Shown here in pieces: positions 27,595 to 35,387 of a DNA stretch of 35,387 nt (positions within the stretch are counted from its first letter, which is position 1; each line of letters opens with the position of its first letter). Position numbers and translations under genes: made by a program. Below the pieces are notes generated by a model that was not told where the DNA came from, searched no databases, and was given only the letters and a program-made list of their open reading frames with translations. The stretch is from Lysobacterales bacterium (GTDB taxonomy: Bacteria; Pseudomonadota; Gammaproteobacteria; Xanthomonadales; Rhodanobacteraceae): positions 1 through 35,387 of the forward strand of contig JAFKNA010000029.1 of assembly GCA_017305135.1 (NCBI GenBank), read 5' to 3'.

Positions 27595-27804
27595 TTACGC
27601 CGCCTGCACCTGGTCGGCCTGCATGCCCTTCTGGCCCTGCACGGCGACAAAGCTGACCCGCTGGCCTTCCTGCAACGACTTGAAGCCGTTGCCGGTGATG
27701 GAGCGGAAGTGCACGAAGAGGTCGGGACCACTCTCGGGCGTGATGAACCCGAAACCCTTCGCATCGTTGAACCACTTGACGGTACCAAACTGGCGTTCTG
27801 CCAT
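27595..27804 (-). CDS. Cold-shock domain protein (CspA family)
   Basis: A 69-residue single OB-fold RNA/DNA-binding protein. RNP1 is KGFGFIT and RNP2 is LFVHFRSI; it begins [20 protein letters not shown] and ends QADQVQAA. It melts mRNA structure, in cold or during growth. AGGAAA six to seven bases upstream supports ATG 27804; the open frame upstream is not part of the protein. A long leader is suggested by the distance to the possible promoter, as in cold-regulated csp mRNAs, though cold induction cannot be read from sequence. Confidence 0.96.
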   Translation of the reverse strand: MAERQFGTVKWFNDAKGFGFITPESGPDLFVHFRSITGNGFKSLQEGQRVSFVAVQGQKGMQADQVQAA

Positions 27805-27963
27805 GACTGTTTCCTGAAACTCAAACAAGAAGAAACGCGCCCGCGGCACATCCGCGGTCGCGACTGGATTGCAAGAAGAAAATGGGGTGAAGCGGTAAGG
27901 CGGATCCCAAGATCGACACCATCGGTACGCGACAATCGCGGCCCGGCAAACACAGTGCGCGGC

Positions 27964-27992
27964 AGCTTACAGCATCGATGGTCGCGGGGCAA
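27964..27992 (-). promoter_or_regulatory. Possible csp promoter with long leader
   Basis: On the minus strand TTGCCC (27992-27987), a 17-nt spacer and TAAGCT (27969-27964) give a moderate sigma-70 match. It would produce a leader of about 155 nt before the csp start, the kind of length seen for thermosensing csp mRNAs. The whole 27805-28192 gap (388 nt) holds this leader, the response regulator promoter, and no other gene that I recognise. Confidence 0.35.
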
Positions 27993-28161
27993 TGGAAAAA
28001 ATGTCCCCCCTGCAGGCGCAAGTGGATCGCTGCGGCGATGCGCTGCCAAGCGCGCCGGGATTTCCACGGCATCTGCAGAGGTTCATGCCTTCTGCTGCGG
28101 TAGTGATACGGCGGCGCGGGTTTCCCGCGATCCACGTCTCACTCGCTTTCCGGCGCCGCGC

Positions 28162-28167
28162 TATGAT
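28162..28167 (+). promoter_or_regulatory. -10 box upstream of the response regulator
   Basis: TATGAT (5/6) lies 25 nt before ATG 28193. No -35 hexamer is seen at 16-18 nt, so an activator may be needed. Its position argues against the in-frame ATG at 28163 being used as the start. Confidence 0.4.
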
Positions 28168-28192
28168 CCCGGAAAAGACGGAAGCAGTGGCA

Positions 28193-28966
28193 ATGCAGGA
28201 AGACACGTTGCGGGGTGCAACGCGTGTGTTGCTGGTCGACGATGACGGCGAGCTTCGCGGCCTGCTGGCGGGTGAGCTTGCTGCGAACGGGTTCAAGGTC
28301 GACGAGGCGGGGAGCGTGGGCGAGGCCCAGTGCCTCCTGGCGCACGGGTCCATCAGTGTCGCGATCCTCGACGTCCAGTTGCCCGACGGCAGCGGCTTCG
28401 CGGTGGCGAGCCGTCTGCGTAAACAACAGCCTGAGACGGGCATCATCATGCTCAGCCGGCACAGGAGCCCCGCCTGGCAGATCGCGGGGCTGGATGTCGG
28501 CGCGGACACATACCTGCCAAAGCCCATTGAAGGCGCGGTGCTGGTTGCCGCCGTGCGCAGTCTCCTTCGGCGCCTCCAGGCGCCGCGAGTGATGGAAGCC
28601 GAAGCGCGCGGGTGGACCTTCCACGACGACGGCTGGCAGTTGGTGGCTCCGGACGGCCGAAGCCTGGCGCTCGGCGCCGCCGAGCGTGCCTTGCTCGCCG
28701 CGCTCGCGGCCCGGGCCGGCAGCACGATGGCGCGTGGAGACCTGCTGGCAGCTCTTGCCGCCGATTCTGGCGAGGAAAGCTTCACCTCGCACCGGCTGGA
28801 CATGCTCGTGCATCGCCTCCGCCGCAAGGTCGAGGAGTCGGGCTTGCCGCCGCTCCCGCTGAAGGCCATCCGCGGCCAGGGACTGGTGCTGCTGCAGTCG
28901 AGCGGCACCGATGAGGCGCAGGCATCGGGCGCCACGGGCATCCCGTCGCGGCAGGAGGCACCGTGA
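28193..28966 (+). CDS. OmpR-type response regulator
   Basis: A 257-residue protein. The receiver domain (about 10-125) has the acidic pair D16-D17, phospho-acceptor D60 in VAILDVQLPDGSG, the switch Ser88 and K110 in YLPKP. The output domain (about 140-235) is a winged helix with LGAAERALLAALAARAGS, the recognition segment TSHRLDMLVHRLRRKVEESG and the wing KAIRGQGLVLL. The start ATG 28193 has GGAAG eight bases upstream. It overlaps the kinase gene by one base (TGATG). Targets are unknown; the large surface protein gene downstream is a candidate by position. Confidence 0.92.
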   Translation: MQEDTLRGATRVLLVDDDGELRGLLAGELAANGFKVDEAGSVGEAQCLLAHGSISVAILDVQLPDGSGFAVASRLRKQQPETGIIMLSRHRSPAWQIAGLDVGADTYLPKPIEGAVLVAAVRSLLRRLQAPRVMEAEARGWTFHDDGWQLVAPDGRSLALGAAERALLAALAARAGSTMARGDLLAALAADSGEESFTSHRLDMLVHRLRRKVEESGLPPLPLKAIRGQGLVLLQSSGTDEAQASGATGIPSRQEAP

Positions 28967-30330
28967 TGCCGTCATTGATCGGGCGGGCACGGGCCTGGCT
29001 GTCACGCGTTCCAATAGCCGACCCGATCGATCGCAACAACGCGGTGGTGTTGCAGCTGATCCTGCTCGGCATCGTCATCACCGCGCCACCACCCTGGATC
29101 TACCGCCTGGTCTTCAGCGATCTGCCCCTGCGCCCGGGCGAGGGGCTGTCGGCGGGACTGAGTGCGGCAGTCGTTGCGTTCGCCGCAGCCGGCCAATGGC
29201 TGATCCGGCGCGGGCACTTCCAGGTGGTGGTACGCGGCTTCCTCGGCGTGATCGCCGTTGTGTTGATGCTGTCCTATGTCGGCCAGGGAGCGGGCGCCAA
29301 TGCCTACGAGGCCCCGCTGCAACTCGCCTGGCTGGTGATGGCCGGGCTCATGGCCGGGCGTCGCGTGCTGTGGCTGCTCTATGGCTGGATTGGCGCCGCC
29401 ATCCTGATCGGCACCGGCATCGATGTTCCCCGCAGCCCCGACCCGGCAGCCGCGCTCTTCGCAATGGCCGCCGTCAACCTGGCGATCAACCTGTTCGTGG
29501 CCATCTTGGTGGACCGCGCCAGCACCGCGTTCCGTCGCGCGCTCGCCCAGGCGCACGCGCGCGAGCAGGAACTGATCCTCGCCGGCAACCGCCTGCGCGA
29601 GGAGATCGAACACCGTCAGCGCGTGCACCAGCAACTGGTCCACTCGCAGAAGGTCGAGGTTGCCGGCCGCCTCGCCGCCGGCCTCGCCCACGACTTCAAC
29701 CATCTGCTCAGCCTGATCCTCGGCTACCGCGCACGGGCCTCCGCCAGCAGTGATGCCGACAGCCTCGCGGGGGCGCTGGCCGGCATCGACTCGGCCGCGC
29801 GACGCGCGACGGCGGTGAGCCAGCAACTCCTGAGTTTCAGTCGCCGCGGCCAATCCGAAGCCCGCGTGTTCGACATCAATGAGGCGCTTGCCGACATGCG
29901 GCCGATGTTGCGCCAGCTCTTCGCCGCCGATGTCCGGCTGGAGATCGCATCCTGCGCCGAAGCCTTGCCGATCCTCATGGATCTGGGCCAGTTCGAGCTC
30001 GTCATCCTCAATCTGGCTGCCAATTCGGGAGCGGCCATGCCACAAGGTGGAGAGTTCCACATCGCGACATCGCTCGGAGGGTGCGAGGAGCATCCTCGCG
30101 CCACCGCCACCCTGCGTGACAACGGCATCGGCATGGATGCGGAAACCCGCCGCCAGGCGCTGGAACCTTTCTTTACAACCCGCCCGCAGGGCACGGGCCT
30201 GGGCCTCGCGGTCGCCCGCGACGTGCTCGCCGACGCTGGCGGCGTACTGCATCTGGAGAGCGAAGAAGGGCGCGGCACCGCGGTTTTCCTCGATTGGCCG
30301 CTCGCCCGGGATCTGCGGCTCGCCTCATGA
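28966..30330 (+). CDS. Membrane sensor histidine kinase
   Basis: A 454-residue protein. About six hydrophobic helices (residues 25-190) form a membrane sensor without a large periplasmic loop. A short coiled coil (about 190-230) leads to the phospho-acceptor H242 in GLAHDFNHLLSLILGY. The ATPase domain has an N-box NLAANSGAAMP, G1 box RDNGIGMD, F-box EPFFTTR and G2 box GTGLGLAVA. The N-box lacks the acidic residue usual in NARDAMP. Partner of the preceding regulator, with AGGAGG at 28953-28958 and overlapping TGATG; GTG 28963 is an alternative start. The stimulus is unknown; sensing within the membrane is an inference from the topology. Confidence 0.92.
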   Translation: MPSLIGRARAWLSRVPIADPIDRNNAVVLQLILLGIVITAPPPWIYRLVFSDLPLRPGEGLSAGLSAAVVAFAAAGQWLIRRGHFQVVVRGFLGVIAVVLMLSYVGQGAGANAYEAPLQLAWLVMAGLMAGRRVLWLLYGWIGAAILIGTGIDVPRSPDPAAALFAMAAVNLAINLFVAILVDRASTAFRRALAQAHAREQELILAGNRLREEIEHRQRVHQQLVHSQKVEVAGRLAAGLAHDFNHLLSLILGYRARASASSDADSLAGALAGIDSAARRATAVSQQLLSFSRRGQSEARVFDINEALADMRPMLRQLFAADVRLEIASCAEALPILMDLGQFELVILNLAANSGAAMPQGGEFHIATSLGGCEEHPRATATLRDNGIGMDAETRRQALEPFFTTRPQGTGLGLAVARDVLADAGGVLHLESEEGRGTAVFLDWPLARDLRLAS

Positions 30331-30391
30331 GCCTTTCCGCACGCCGGCAACGTCGGCCGTGAGATTTCGTGAGAAAGCAAGATCCGGTTTG

Positions 30392-30419
30392 TTGACGCCC
30401 TTCACATTCTCCGAATAAG
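30392..30419 (+). promoter_or_regulatory. Promoter and structured leader of the large surface protein gene
   Basis: TTGACG (30392-30397), a 16-nt spacer and AATAAG (30414-30419) form a good -35 with a moderate -10, in a low-GC patch. The implied leader (to 30580) is about 155 nt and contains two perfect palindromes: AGCCGCATGCGGCT (30485-30498) and AGGGTGCACCCT (30536-30547). They could be operator sites or RNA hairpins near the ribosome site. Confidence 0.5.
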
Positions 30420-30580
30420 TTGAGCGTGCTACAGGGTTTCGGCGCAAACGCGCCTGGCTTTCCGGGGAACCCCTTCACGTCACCAGCCGCATGCGGCTCA
30501 GGAGATCGCGCGCCCAGCGGCCGCGGTCCCGGTGGAGGGTGCACCCTGCCGAACGTGGGATTGGTCAATTGGAGCCGATG

Positions 30581-33500
30581 ATGAAGCCGTGGACTTTCGT
30601 CCCTTCCTTGCTTGGCCGCGCCCCGGGGCGCGCGATGGCGCTACTGGCGGCAACGATGTTGCTGTTGGGCGCTGGCAGCGCCGCCGCGGAGGGCACGCGC
30701 ACCCTTCATCCAGCCACGGGCACCGGCTCCACCGGCAACCGCGGCGTGATGGATCTCACCACCACGAATGCCGCCGGGGTGGCGAGGCAGAGGCAATTCA
30801 CCTACGTCTATGCGCGCGAAGGCGAGGTGATCCTGCTCGGTTCGCGCAATCGCACCACCAACAGCGGCAGCAACCGCGGCCAGATTCGTCTTTGGGCCCC
30901 ACAGGATTTCGGCACCAAGGGCATCGAGACGGATCCGTCCAATGCTTCGGCGGTGCTGACCTGTGACGGTTCCCCGGGCGCAGGATCCGGCGGCCTCATC
31001 GCCAGCCGTGCCGCCGAACTCGCAGGGCCCAACAGTGCGGACGGCAGCAATACCGTCCCCAACGGCTTCACCCCGTGCTGGTACCAGGTGCCAGCGGGGG
31101 GCACAGGTATCTACGGCGTGCGCTTCTACGGTGCAAGTTCCGGCAGCACCAACAATGCCAGCATTCCAAGCCCGGCGGCCCACGAGAGCACGGTACAGGC
31201 CTGGGATGTGACGGTGCGCAGTGGCATGTCGTCCCTCGCCGACATCAATGGGCGCGTGTTCACCTACGCCTGGGCGATCTATCTCAACGCCAATGGCCGG
31301 TACCTGCGCAACAACCTCTATTACGTGTCGGCTGACGGCTACCGCTACCGCCAGACCATGCAGGGCCTGGACCCGAATCGCGCTGTGTTCTACGCCAATC
31401 CGGGCGGCTTCATCGACGGTGGCGCGCCACTCTACAAGGACGTGCGCGGCAGCAACCAGAACGTGAATTCCGGCACCTCGTTCAACGCCGGCGTGACCGC
31501 CGACAGGCCCGCCTACCCGATCTTCTTCAGCGATGTCAGCCCTGCCGGTCCCAATGCTGCCGAAGTCAATCGCGTCCTCACTGCGCTGGCGATTCCGCAG
31601 TTACCCAAGCAGCCCATCCTCACCGTGCCGACCTTCGTCGGCAACGTCGGGGGGCACACCTCGACCGTGTCCAGCGGTGGCGTGTTCACGTTCACGACGC
31701 AGAACACGCTCACCTATGAAATCGTGGTGAGCCGTGGCGCGGTGGGGGCGGGCGTCGACCCGAACCATCCGGCCGGCTGCGTGAACGACTACGACCCGGC
31801 CAACGTGTGCAACCGCACGCTGACGGGCGTCGCGCTGACCGGCAACCACTCCGTGCTGTGGAATGGCCAGGACAACGATGGCTTCCCGTTCCCGGCCGGA
31901 AGCTACAGTTTCCAGATCGTCGGCCGCAATGGCGAAATCCATTTCCCGATGATCGACCTGGAAGGCAACGTGGATGGCGGTCCGACGCTGACCAAGCTCA
32001 ATGCCTTCAATACCACCGAAGCCACCACGGTCTATTTCGACGACCGCGGTCATCGCACCTCCAACGGCACCCTGATCGGCCAGCTCAACGGCCATCTCTG
32101 CGGAGCCGGCAACGCCCAGGTGCAGCCGGCGCCAAATCACTCGCTGGTGGGCGTGGACTCGGCCGATGACAACTGGAACGGCAGCGGCAAGTATTACCGT
32201 TCCTTCACCGGCAGCAGCGACAACAACTCGGATTGCCGCAACAGCTCCGCCGAGTATTTCGGTACCGCCAAGGGACTCGACGTCTGGGCGCTGGAGCGCT
32301 CGCCGGTATTCGTCGAGCCGGTGGTCATCGTCGAACCGTCCGTCTCGGTGGACGTCGGCACGATGGTCTCGGTCACGCCGGCCGTGCTGCCGGGCGATTC
32401 GGCCTATGGCTCGTTCATGTTCACCAATGCCGGCAGCGGCACGGCTACCGGCGTCACCTATGCGATGACGCTTGGCAACCCCGCGGTACCGGCGACGTGT
32501 CCGGCCGCGGTGACGTTCAGCATGTTGCCTGCGGGCGTCACCGCCACCTACCATCCGGCACCGGCCTGCAACGTCACCTTCGCCGGAATGCCAACGTCGC
32601 TGACGGCCGGGCAGAGCCTGGCGTTCAACTTCAACTACGTGGTGGCCGCATCCAATCCGGGTCCCATTCCGGTCACCACCACCATCGGCGCAACGAACGA
32701 AACGCCCGGTGCGCCGGCTCCCAATACGGCAGCCGCGCAGACCGTTGTCGCCAAACCCGTGATCTCGGTCGCCAAGAGCGCCGATCCGGCCGACGGCAGC
32801 AGCGTCGTCATCGGCGACACCATTACCTATACGGTCGCCGTAACCATCCAGAGCGCACCCCTGACCGCGCAGTTCACCCTGACCGACACCCTCGGTCCCG
32901 GCCTGACCTTTGGCGGCGTTGCCAGTTCCAGCCCCGGCCTTGCCTGCAGCGGCAGCCTCACCTGCACCCTGCCGACCGGCACCGCCACGGGCACCTATTC
33001 GGTCAGCTACACCGCAACCGTGAACAACGCAGCCGGATCCAGCGTCGCCAACCAGGTGACGGCAACCGGCGGCGGCGGCACCAATCCGCCGACCTGCGAT
33101 CCCTGCAGCACGTCGCATCCGATCCCTTCGCCGCACCTGACGATCGACAAGACCGGCCCCGCCTCTGCTGCAATCGGGGTGCCGTTCGATTACACGATCA
33201 CCGTCACCAATACCGGCACCGGCAACGCGACTGCCAATACGACCGTCACCGACGTCATTCCAGCCGGGCTCACCATCAACTCGTGCATTCCAAGTTGCAG
33301 CGCCAGCGGCCAGACCGTCACCTGGACCGTGTCGCCGTCCTCGCTGCTGGCGGGCGGCTTCGTCACCCTGATCGTCAATGTCACCCCGACCACCGCCGCC
33401 GTTCCGAGCGTCACCAATACCGCGACTGTCGATGGTGGCGGCGATCCCGCGTGCCCGATCGGCACGCCATGCTCCAGCCCGCCGGTGGTCACGCCGATCA

Positions 33501-35387
33501 CCTGGACCGCCGGCATCGACCTGGTCAAGACCGTCACGTCTACCGGCCCGTACGGCCTCGGCAGCACCATCACCTACAGCCTCGTCGCGACCAACACCGG
33601 CACCGCGCCGCTCAGCAACGTCAGCATCAGCGACCCGCTGCTCGGTGCGCTCTCCTGCACGCCGACCGCCCCCGCGACGCTCGCGCCATTGGCGACGATG
33701 ACCTGCACGGGCAGCCATGTGGTGACCCTCGCCGATGTCAATGCCGGCCGCGTCGACAACACGGCAAGCACCAGCGGCACCGACCCGGCGAACAACCCGG
33801 TATCGGCCACCGACGGCACCTCGACGCCGATCGCCCAGAATCCTGCGCTCACGCTCACCAAGAGCGTGACCTCGGCCGGTCCCTACGCGCTCGGCGACAC
33901 CATCACCTACAGCTTCTCGGTGCAGAACAGCGGCGACACGACCCTGACCGGCGTGGCGGTGAACGACCCGCTGCTGGGTGGCACGATCGCCTGCACGCCG
34001 GCGACGCTGGCTCCCGGCGCGACCGCGAGCTGCGGCCCCGTCAACTACACCGTGACCGCGGCCGACGTCCAGGCCGGCCACGTCGCCAACACCGCGACCG
34101 CCAGCGGCACGCCGCCGGCGACGCCGGGCAATCCGACGCCGGGCCCGATCGACTCGCCGCCGGACACGACGGACACGCCGATCACCCAGGCGCCGGGCCT
34201 GACGCTCACCAAGAGCGTGACCTCGGCCGGTCCCTACGCGCTCGGCGACACCATCACCTACAGCTTCTCCGTAAGGAACAGCGGCGACGTGACCCTGACC
34301 GGCGTCTCGGTTAACGACCCACTGCTCGGCGGCACGATCGCCTGCACGCCGGCGACGCTGGCTCCCGGCGCGACGGCGACCTGCGGCCCGGTCAACTACA
34401 CCGTGACCGCGGCCGACGTGAATGCCGGCAATGTGCACAACAGCGCCATCGCCAGCGGCACGCCACCGGCGACGCCGGGCAACCCGAATCCCCCACCGGT
34501 CGAGTCGCCGCCAGACACGACCGACACCCCGATCACCCAGGCGCCGGGCCTGACACTCACCAAGAGTGTGACCTCGACCGGGCCCTATGCGCTGGGCGAC
34601 ACCATCACCTATAGCTTCTCGGTGCAGAACAGTGGTGACGTGACCCTGACCGGCGTCTCGGTCAACGACCCGCTGCTGGGTGGCACGATCACCTGCAGCC
34701 CGGCAACGCTCGCCCCGGGCGCAAGCGCCACCTGCGGCCCGGTTAACTACACCGTGACCGCCGCCGACGTCCAAGCCGGCCACGTCGCCAACACCGCGAC
34801 GGCCAGCGGCACGCCGCCGACCGTCCCCGGCAACCCGCCGCCGGGTCCGATCGACTCGCCACCAGATTCGACGGACACGCCGATCGCCCAGAACCCGGCG
34901 CTGACGCTGGAGAAGTCGGTCACCTCGACCGGCCCCTATGGCGTCGGCGACACCATCACCTACAGCTTCTCGGTCGAGAACACCGGCGACGTGACGCTGA
35001 CCGGCGTCTCGGTCAACGATCCGCTGCTCGGTGGGACGATTGCCTGCGCGCCGGCAACGCTCGCCCCGGGCGCAAGCGCCACCTGCGGCCCGGTTAACTA
35101 CACAGTGACCGCCGCCGACGTCCAAGCCGGCCACGTCGCCAATACCGCGACGGCCAGCGGCACGCCGCCGACCGTCCCCGGCAATCCGCCACCGGGCCCG
35201 ATCGACTCGCCGCCGGATTCGACGGACACGCCGATCGCCCAGAACCCGGCGCTGACGCTGGAGAAGTCGGTCACTTCGACCGGCCCCTATGGCGTCGGCG
35301 ACACCATCACCTACAGCTTCTCGGTCGAGAACACCGGCGACGTGACGCTGACCGGCGTCTCGGTCAACGATCCGCTGCTTGGCGGCA
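30581..35387 (+). CDS. Very large secreted DUF11-repeat surface protein (3' end beyond window)
   Basis: More than 1600 residues visible with no stop. The signal peptide (MKPWTFVPSLLGRAPGR, then a hydrophobic core) is cleaved near GSAAA. Residues about 40-400 form an unrecognised N-terminal region. A FlgD-like Ig segment follows at about 420-440 (LWNGQDNDGFPFPAGSYSF). From about 580 there are Ig-like DUF11-type domains, including ISVAKSADP, LTIDKTGPA and IDLVKTVTSTGPYGLG units. From about 1088 a near-identical 117-residue repeat begins (LTLTKSVTSAGPYALGDTIT...). This composition (Thr/Ser/Pro/Gly rich, few Lys) is that of extended adhesin or surface-fibre proteins. GGAG at 30571-30574 favours ATG 30581 over ATG 30578. 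It lies 250 nt after the kinase gene. Confidence 0.9.
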   Translation, partial: MKPWTFVPSLLGRAPGRAMALLAATMLLLGAGSAAAEGTRTLHPATGTGSTGNRGVMDLTTTNAAGVARQRQFTYVYAREGEVILLGSRNRTTNSGSNRGQIRLWAPQDFGTKGIETDPSNASAVLTCDGSPGAGSGGLIASRAAELAGPNSADGSNTVPNGFTPCWYQVPAGGTGIYGVRFYGASSGSTNNASIPSPAAHESTVQAWDVTVRSGMSSLADINGRVFTYAWAIYLNANGRYLRNNLYYVSADGYRYRQTMQGLDPNRAVFYANPGGFIDGGAPLYKDVRGSNQNVNSGTSFNAGVTADRPAYPIFFSDVSPAGPNAAEVNRVLTALAIPQLPKQPILTVPTFVGNVGGHTSTVSSGGVFTFTTQNTLTYEIVVSRGAVGAGVDPNHPAGCVNDYDPANVCNRTLTGVALTGNHSVLWNGQDNDGFPFPAGSYSFQIVGRNGEIHFPMIDLEGNVDGGPTLTKLNAFNTTEATTVYFDDRGHRTSNGTLIGQLNGHLCGAGNAQVQPAPNHSLVGVDSADDNWNGSGKYYRSFTGSSDNNSDCRNSSAEYFGTAKGLDVWALERSPVFVEPVVIVEPSVSVDVGTMVSVTPAVLPGDSAYGSFMFTNAGSGTATGVTYAMTLGNPAVPATCPAAVTFSMLPAGVTATYHPAPACNVTFAGMPTSLTAGQSLAFNFNYVVAASNPGPIPVTTTIGATNETPGAPAPNTAAAQTVVAKPVISVAKSADPADGSSVVIGDTITYTVAVTIQSAPLTAQFTLTDTLGPGLTFGGVASSSPGLACSGSLTCTLPTGTATGTYSVSYTATVNNAAGSSVANQVTATGGGGTNPPTCDPCSTSHPIPSPHLTIDKTGPASAAIGVPFDYTITVTNTGTGNATANTTVTDVIPAGLTINSCIPSCSASGQTVTWTVSPSSLLAGGFVTLIVNVTPTTAAVPSVTNTATVDGGGDPACPIGTPCSSPPVVTPITWTAGIDLVKTVTSTGPYGLGSTITYSLVATNTGTAPLSNVSISDPLLGALSCTPTAPATLAPLATMTCTGSHVVTLADVNAGRVDNTASTSGTDPANNPVSATDGTSTPIAQNPALTLTKSVTSAGPYALGDTITYSFSVQNSGDTTLTGVAVNDPLLGGTIACTPATLAPGATASCGPVNYTVTAADVQAGHVANTATASGTPPATPGNPTPGPIDSPPDTTDTPITQAPGLTLTKSVTSAGPYALGDTITYSFSVRNSGDVTLTGVSVNDPLLGGTIACTPATLAPGATATCGPVNYTVTAADVNAGNVHNSAIASGTPPATPGNPNPPPVESPPDTTDTPITQAPGLTLTKSVTSTGPYALGDTITYSFSVQNSGDVTLTGVSVNDPLLGGTITCSPATLAPGASATCGPVNYTVTAADVQAGHVANTATASGTPPTVPGNPPPGPIDSPPDSTDTPIAQNPALTLEKSVTSTGPYGVGDTITYSFSVENTGDVTLTGVSVNDPLLGGTIACAPATLAPGASATCGPVNYTVTAADVQAGHVANTATASGTPPTVPGNPPPGPIDSPPDSTDTPIAQNPALTLEKSVTSTGPYGVGDTITYSFSVENTGDVTLTGVSVNDPLLGG
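33842..35387 (+). repeat. 351-nt in-frame tandem repeat array (five copies, last cut)
   Basis: Units begin at 33842, 34193, 34544, 34895 and 35246, each exactly 351 nt (117 codons) apart. Each opens with a (P)xLTLxKSVTS motif, continues GPYxxGDTITYSFSV and NDPLLGGTI, then CGPVNYTVTAADV and a Pro-rich linker with DSPPD(T/S)TDTPI. Units 4 and 5 are nearly identical at the DNA level, units 1-3 differ more (LTK versus LEK). The unit before the array (from about 33509) is a diverged 111-codon relative. The array runs off the window. Confidence 0.95.

Noticed and set aside
28163-28192. Upstream ATG start (28163) for the response regulator.
   Set aside because: It overlaps the TATGAT -10 box, and ATG 28193 has a better ribosome site and the normal N-terminus.
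30420-30580. Cyclic-di-GMP (GEMM) riboswitch in the leader of the large gene.
   Set aside because: The GC-rich hairpins lack the conserved GCAAA and GGGGTTACCG-type core segments.
31601-35134. A 1177-codon open frame on the minus strand across the surface-protein gene.
   Set aside because: Antisense of the repeat protein; the translation is Arg/Gly/Val/Ala-rich with no family motif, and openness follows from third-position GC bias and the repeated DNA.
33842-35387. CRISPR array or rDNA-type repeat as an explanation of the periodicity.
   Set aside because: The 351-nt units are contiguous, in frame and encode one domain each, with no spacers.

Overview
The window comes from a GC-rich gammaproteobacterium, most likely of the Lysobacterales (Xanthomonadales). 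The evidence is the form of RpoD, a PutA without the DNA-binding ribbon-helix-helix domain, the FadL and cytochrome-oxidase gene order, intergenic palindromes of a kind I recall from xanthomonads, and a secreted protein ending in a 'GFE' tail. The lifestyle implied is aerobic and heterotrophic. Most of the window is chromosomal core; the two ends are the variable parts.

Layout. 1-127 is the 3' end of an IS110-family transposase, directly against the end of a lipid A acyltransferase gene (minus). dtd and rpoD (plus) follow, then an unusual two-HTH regulator, a secreted delta-60 repeat protein and a CAU tRNA. From 6.8 to 10.6 kb the minus strand carries a DUF1328 membrane peptide, an EF-hand lipoprotein, a small membrane protein, a membrane-anchored triheme cytochrome c, a diheme cytochrome c4-like protein and a methyltransferase. 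fadL (plus, with a strong terminator) and putA (minus) converge at 12.2 kb.

From 15.7 to 24 kb lies a complete aa3-type cytochrome oxidase cluster: coxB, coxA, a 44-residue assembly-type peptide, ctaG, ctaE, a DUF2909 peptide (minus), surf1, a Sco-like protein, ctaA and ctaB. It supplies the three core subunits, copper delivery to CuB, Surf1, and the heme O/heme A synthases. Several genes overlap by GTGA, implying translational coupling. The triheme/diheme module at 7.9-9.9 kb may feed electrons to this oxidase, and PutA supplies electrons from proline; both links are inference.

Beyond the oxidase lie a bile-acid:Na+ symporter-family transporter, a lipoprotein with a phosphatase-like loop, a phytoene-dehydrogenase-like FAD oxidoreductase, a cold-shock protein, and a response regulator/histidine kinase pair. 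The window ends inside a very large secreted protein (from 30581, off the right edge) whose C-terminal part is an exact 351-nt (117-residue) tandem array of DUF11-like surface domains. This protein, next to a two-component system, is the most striking accessory feature.
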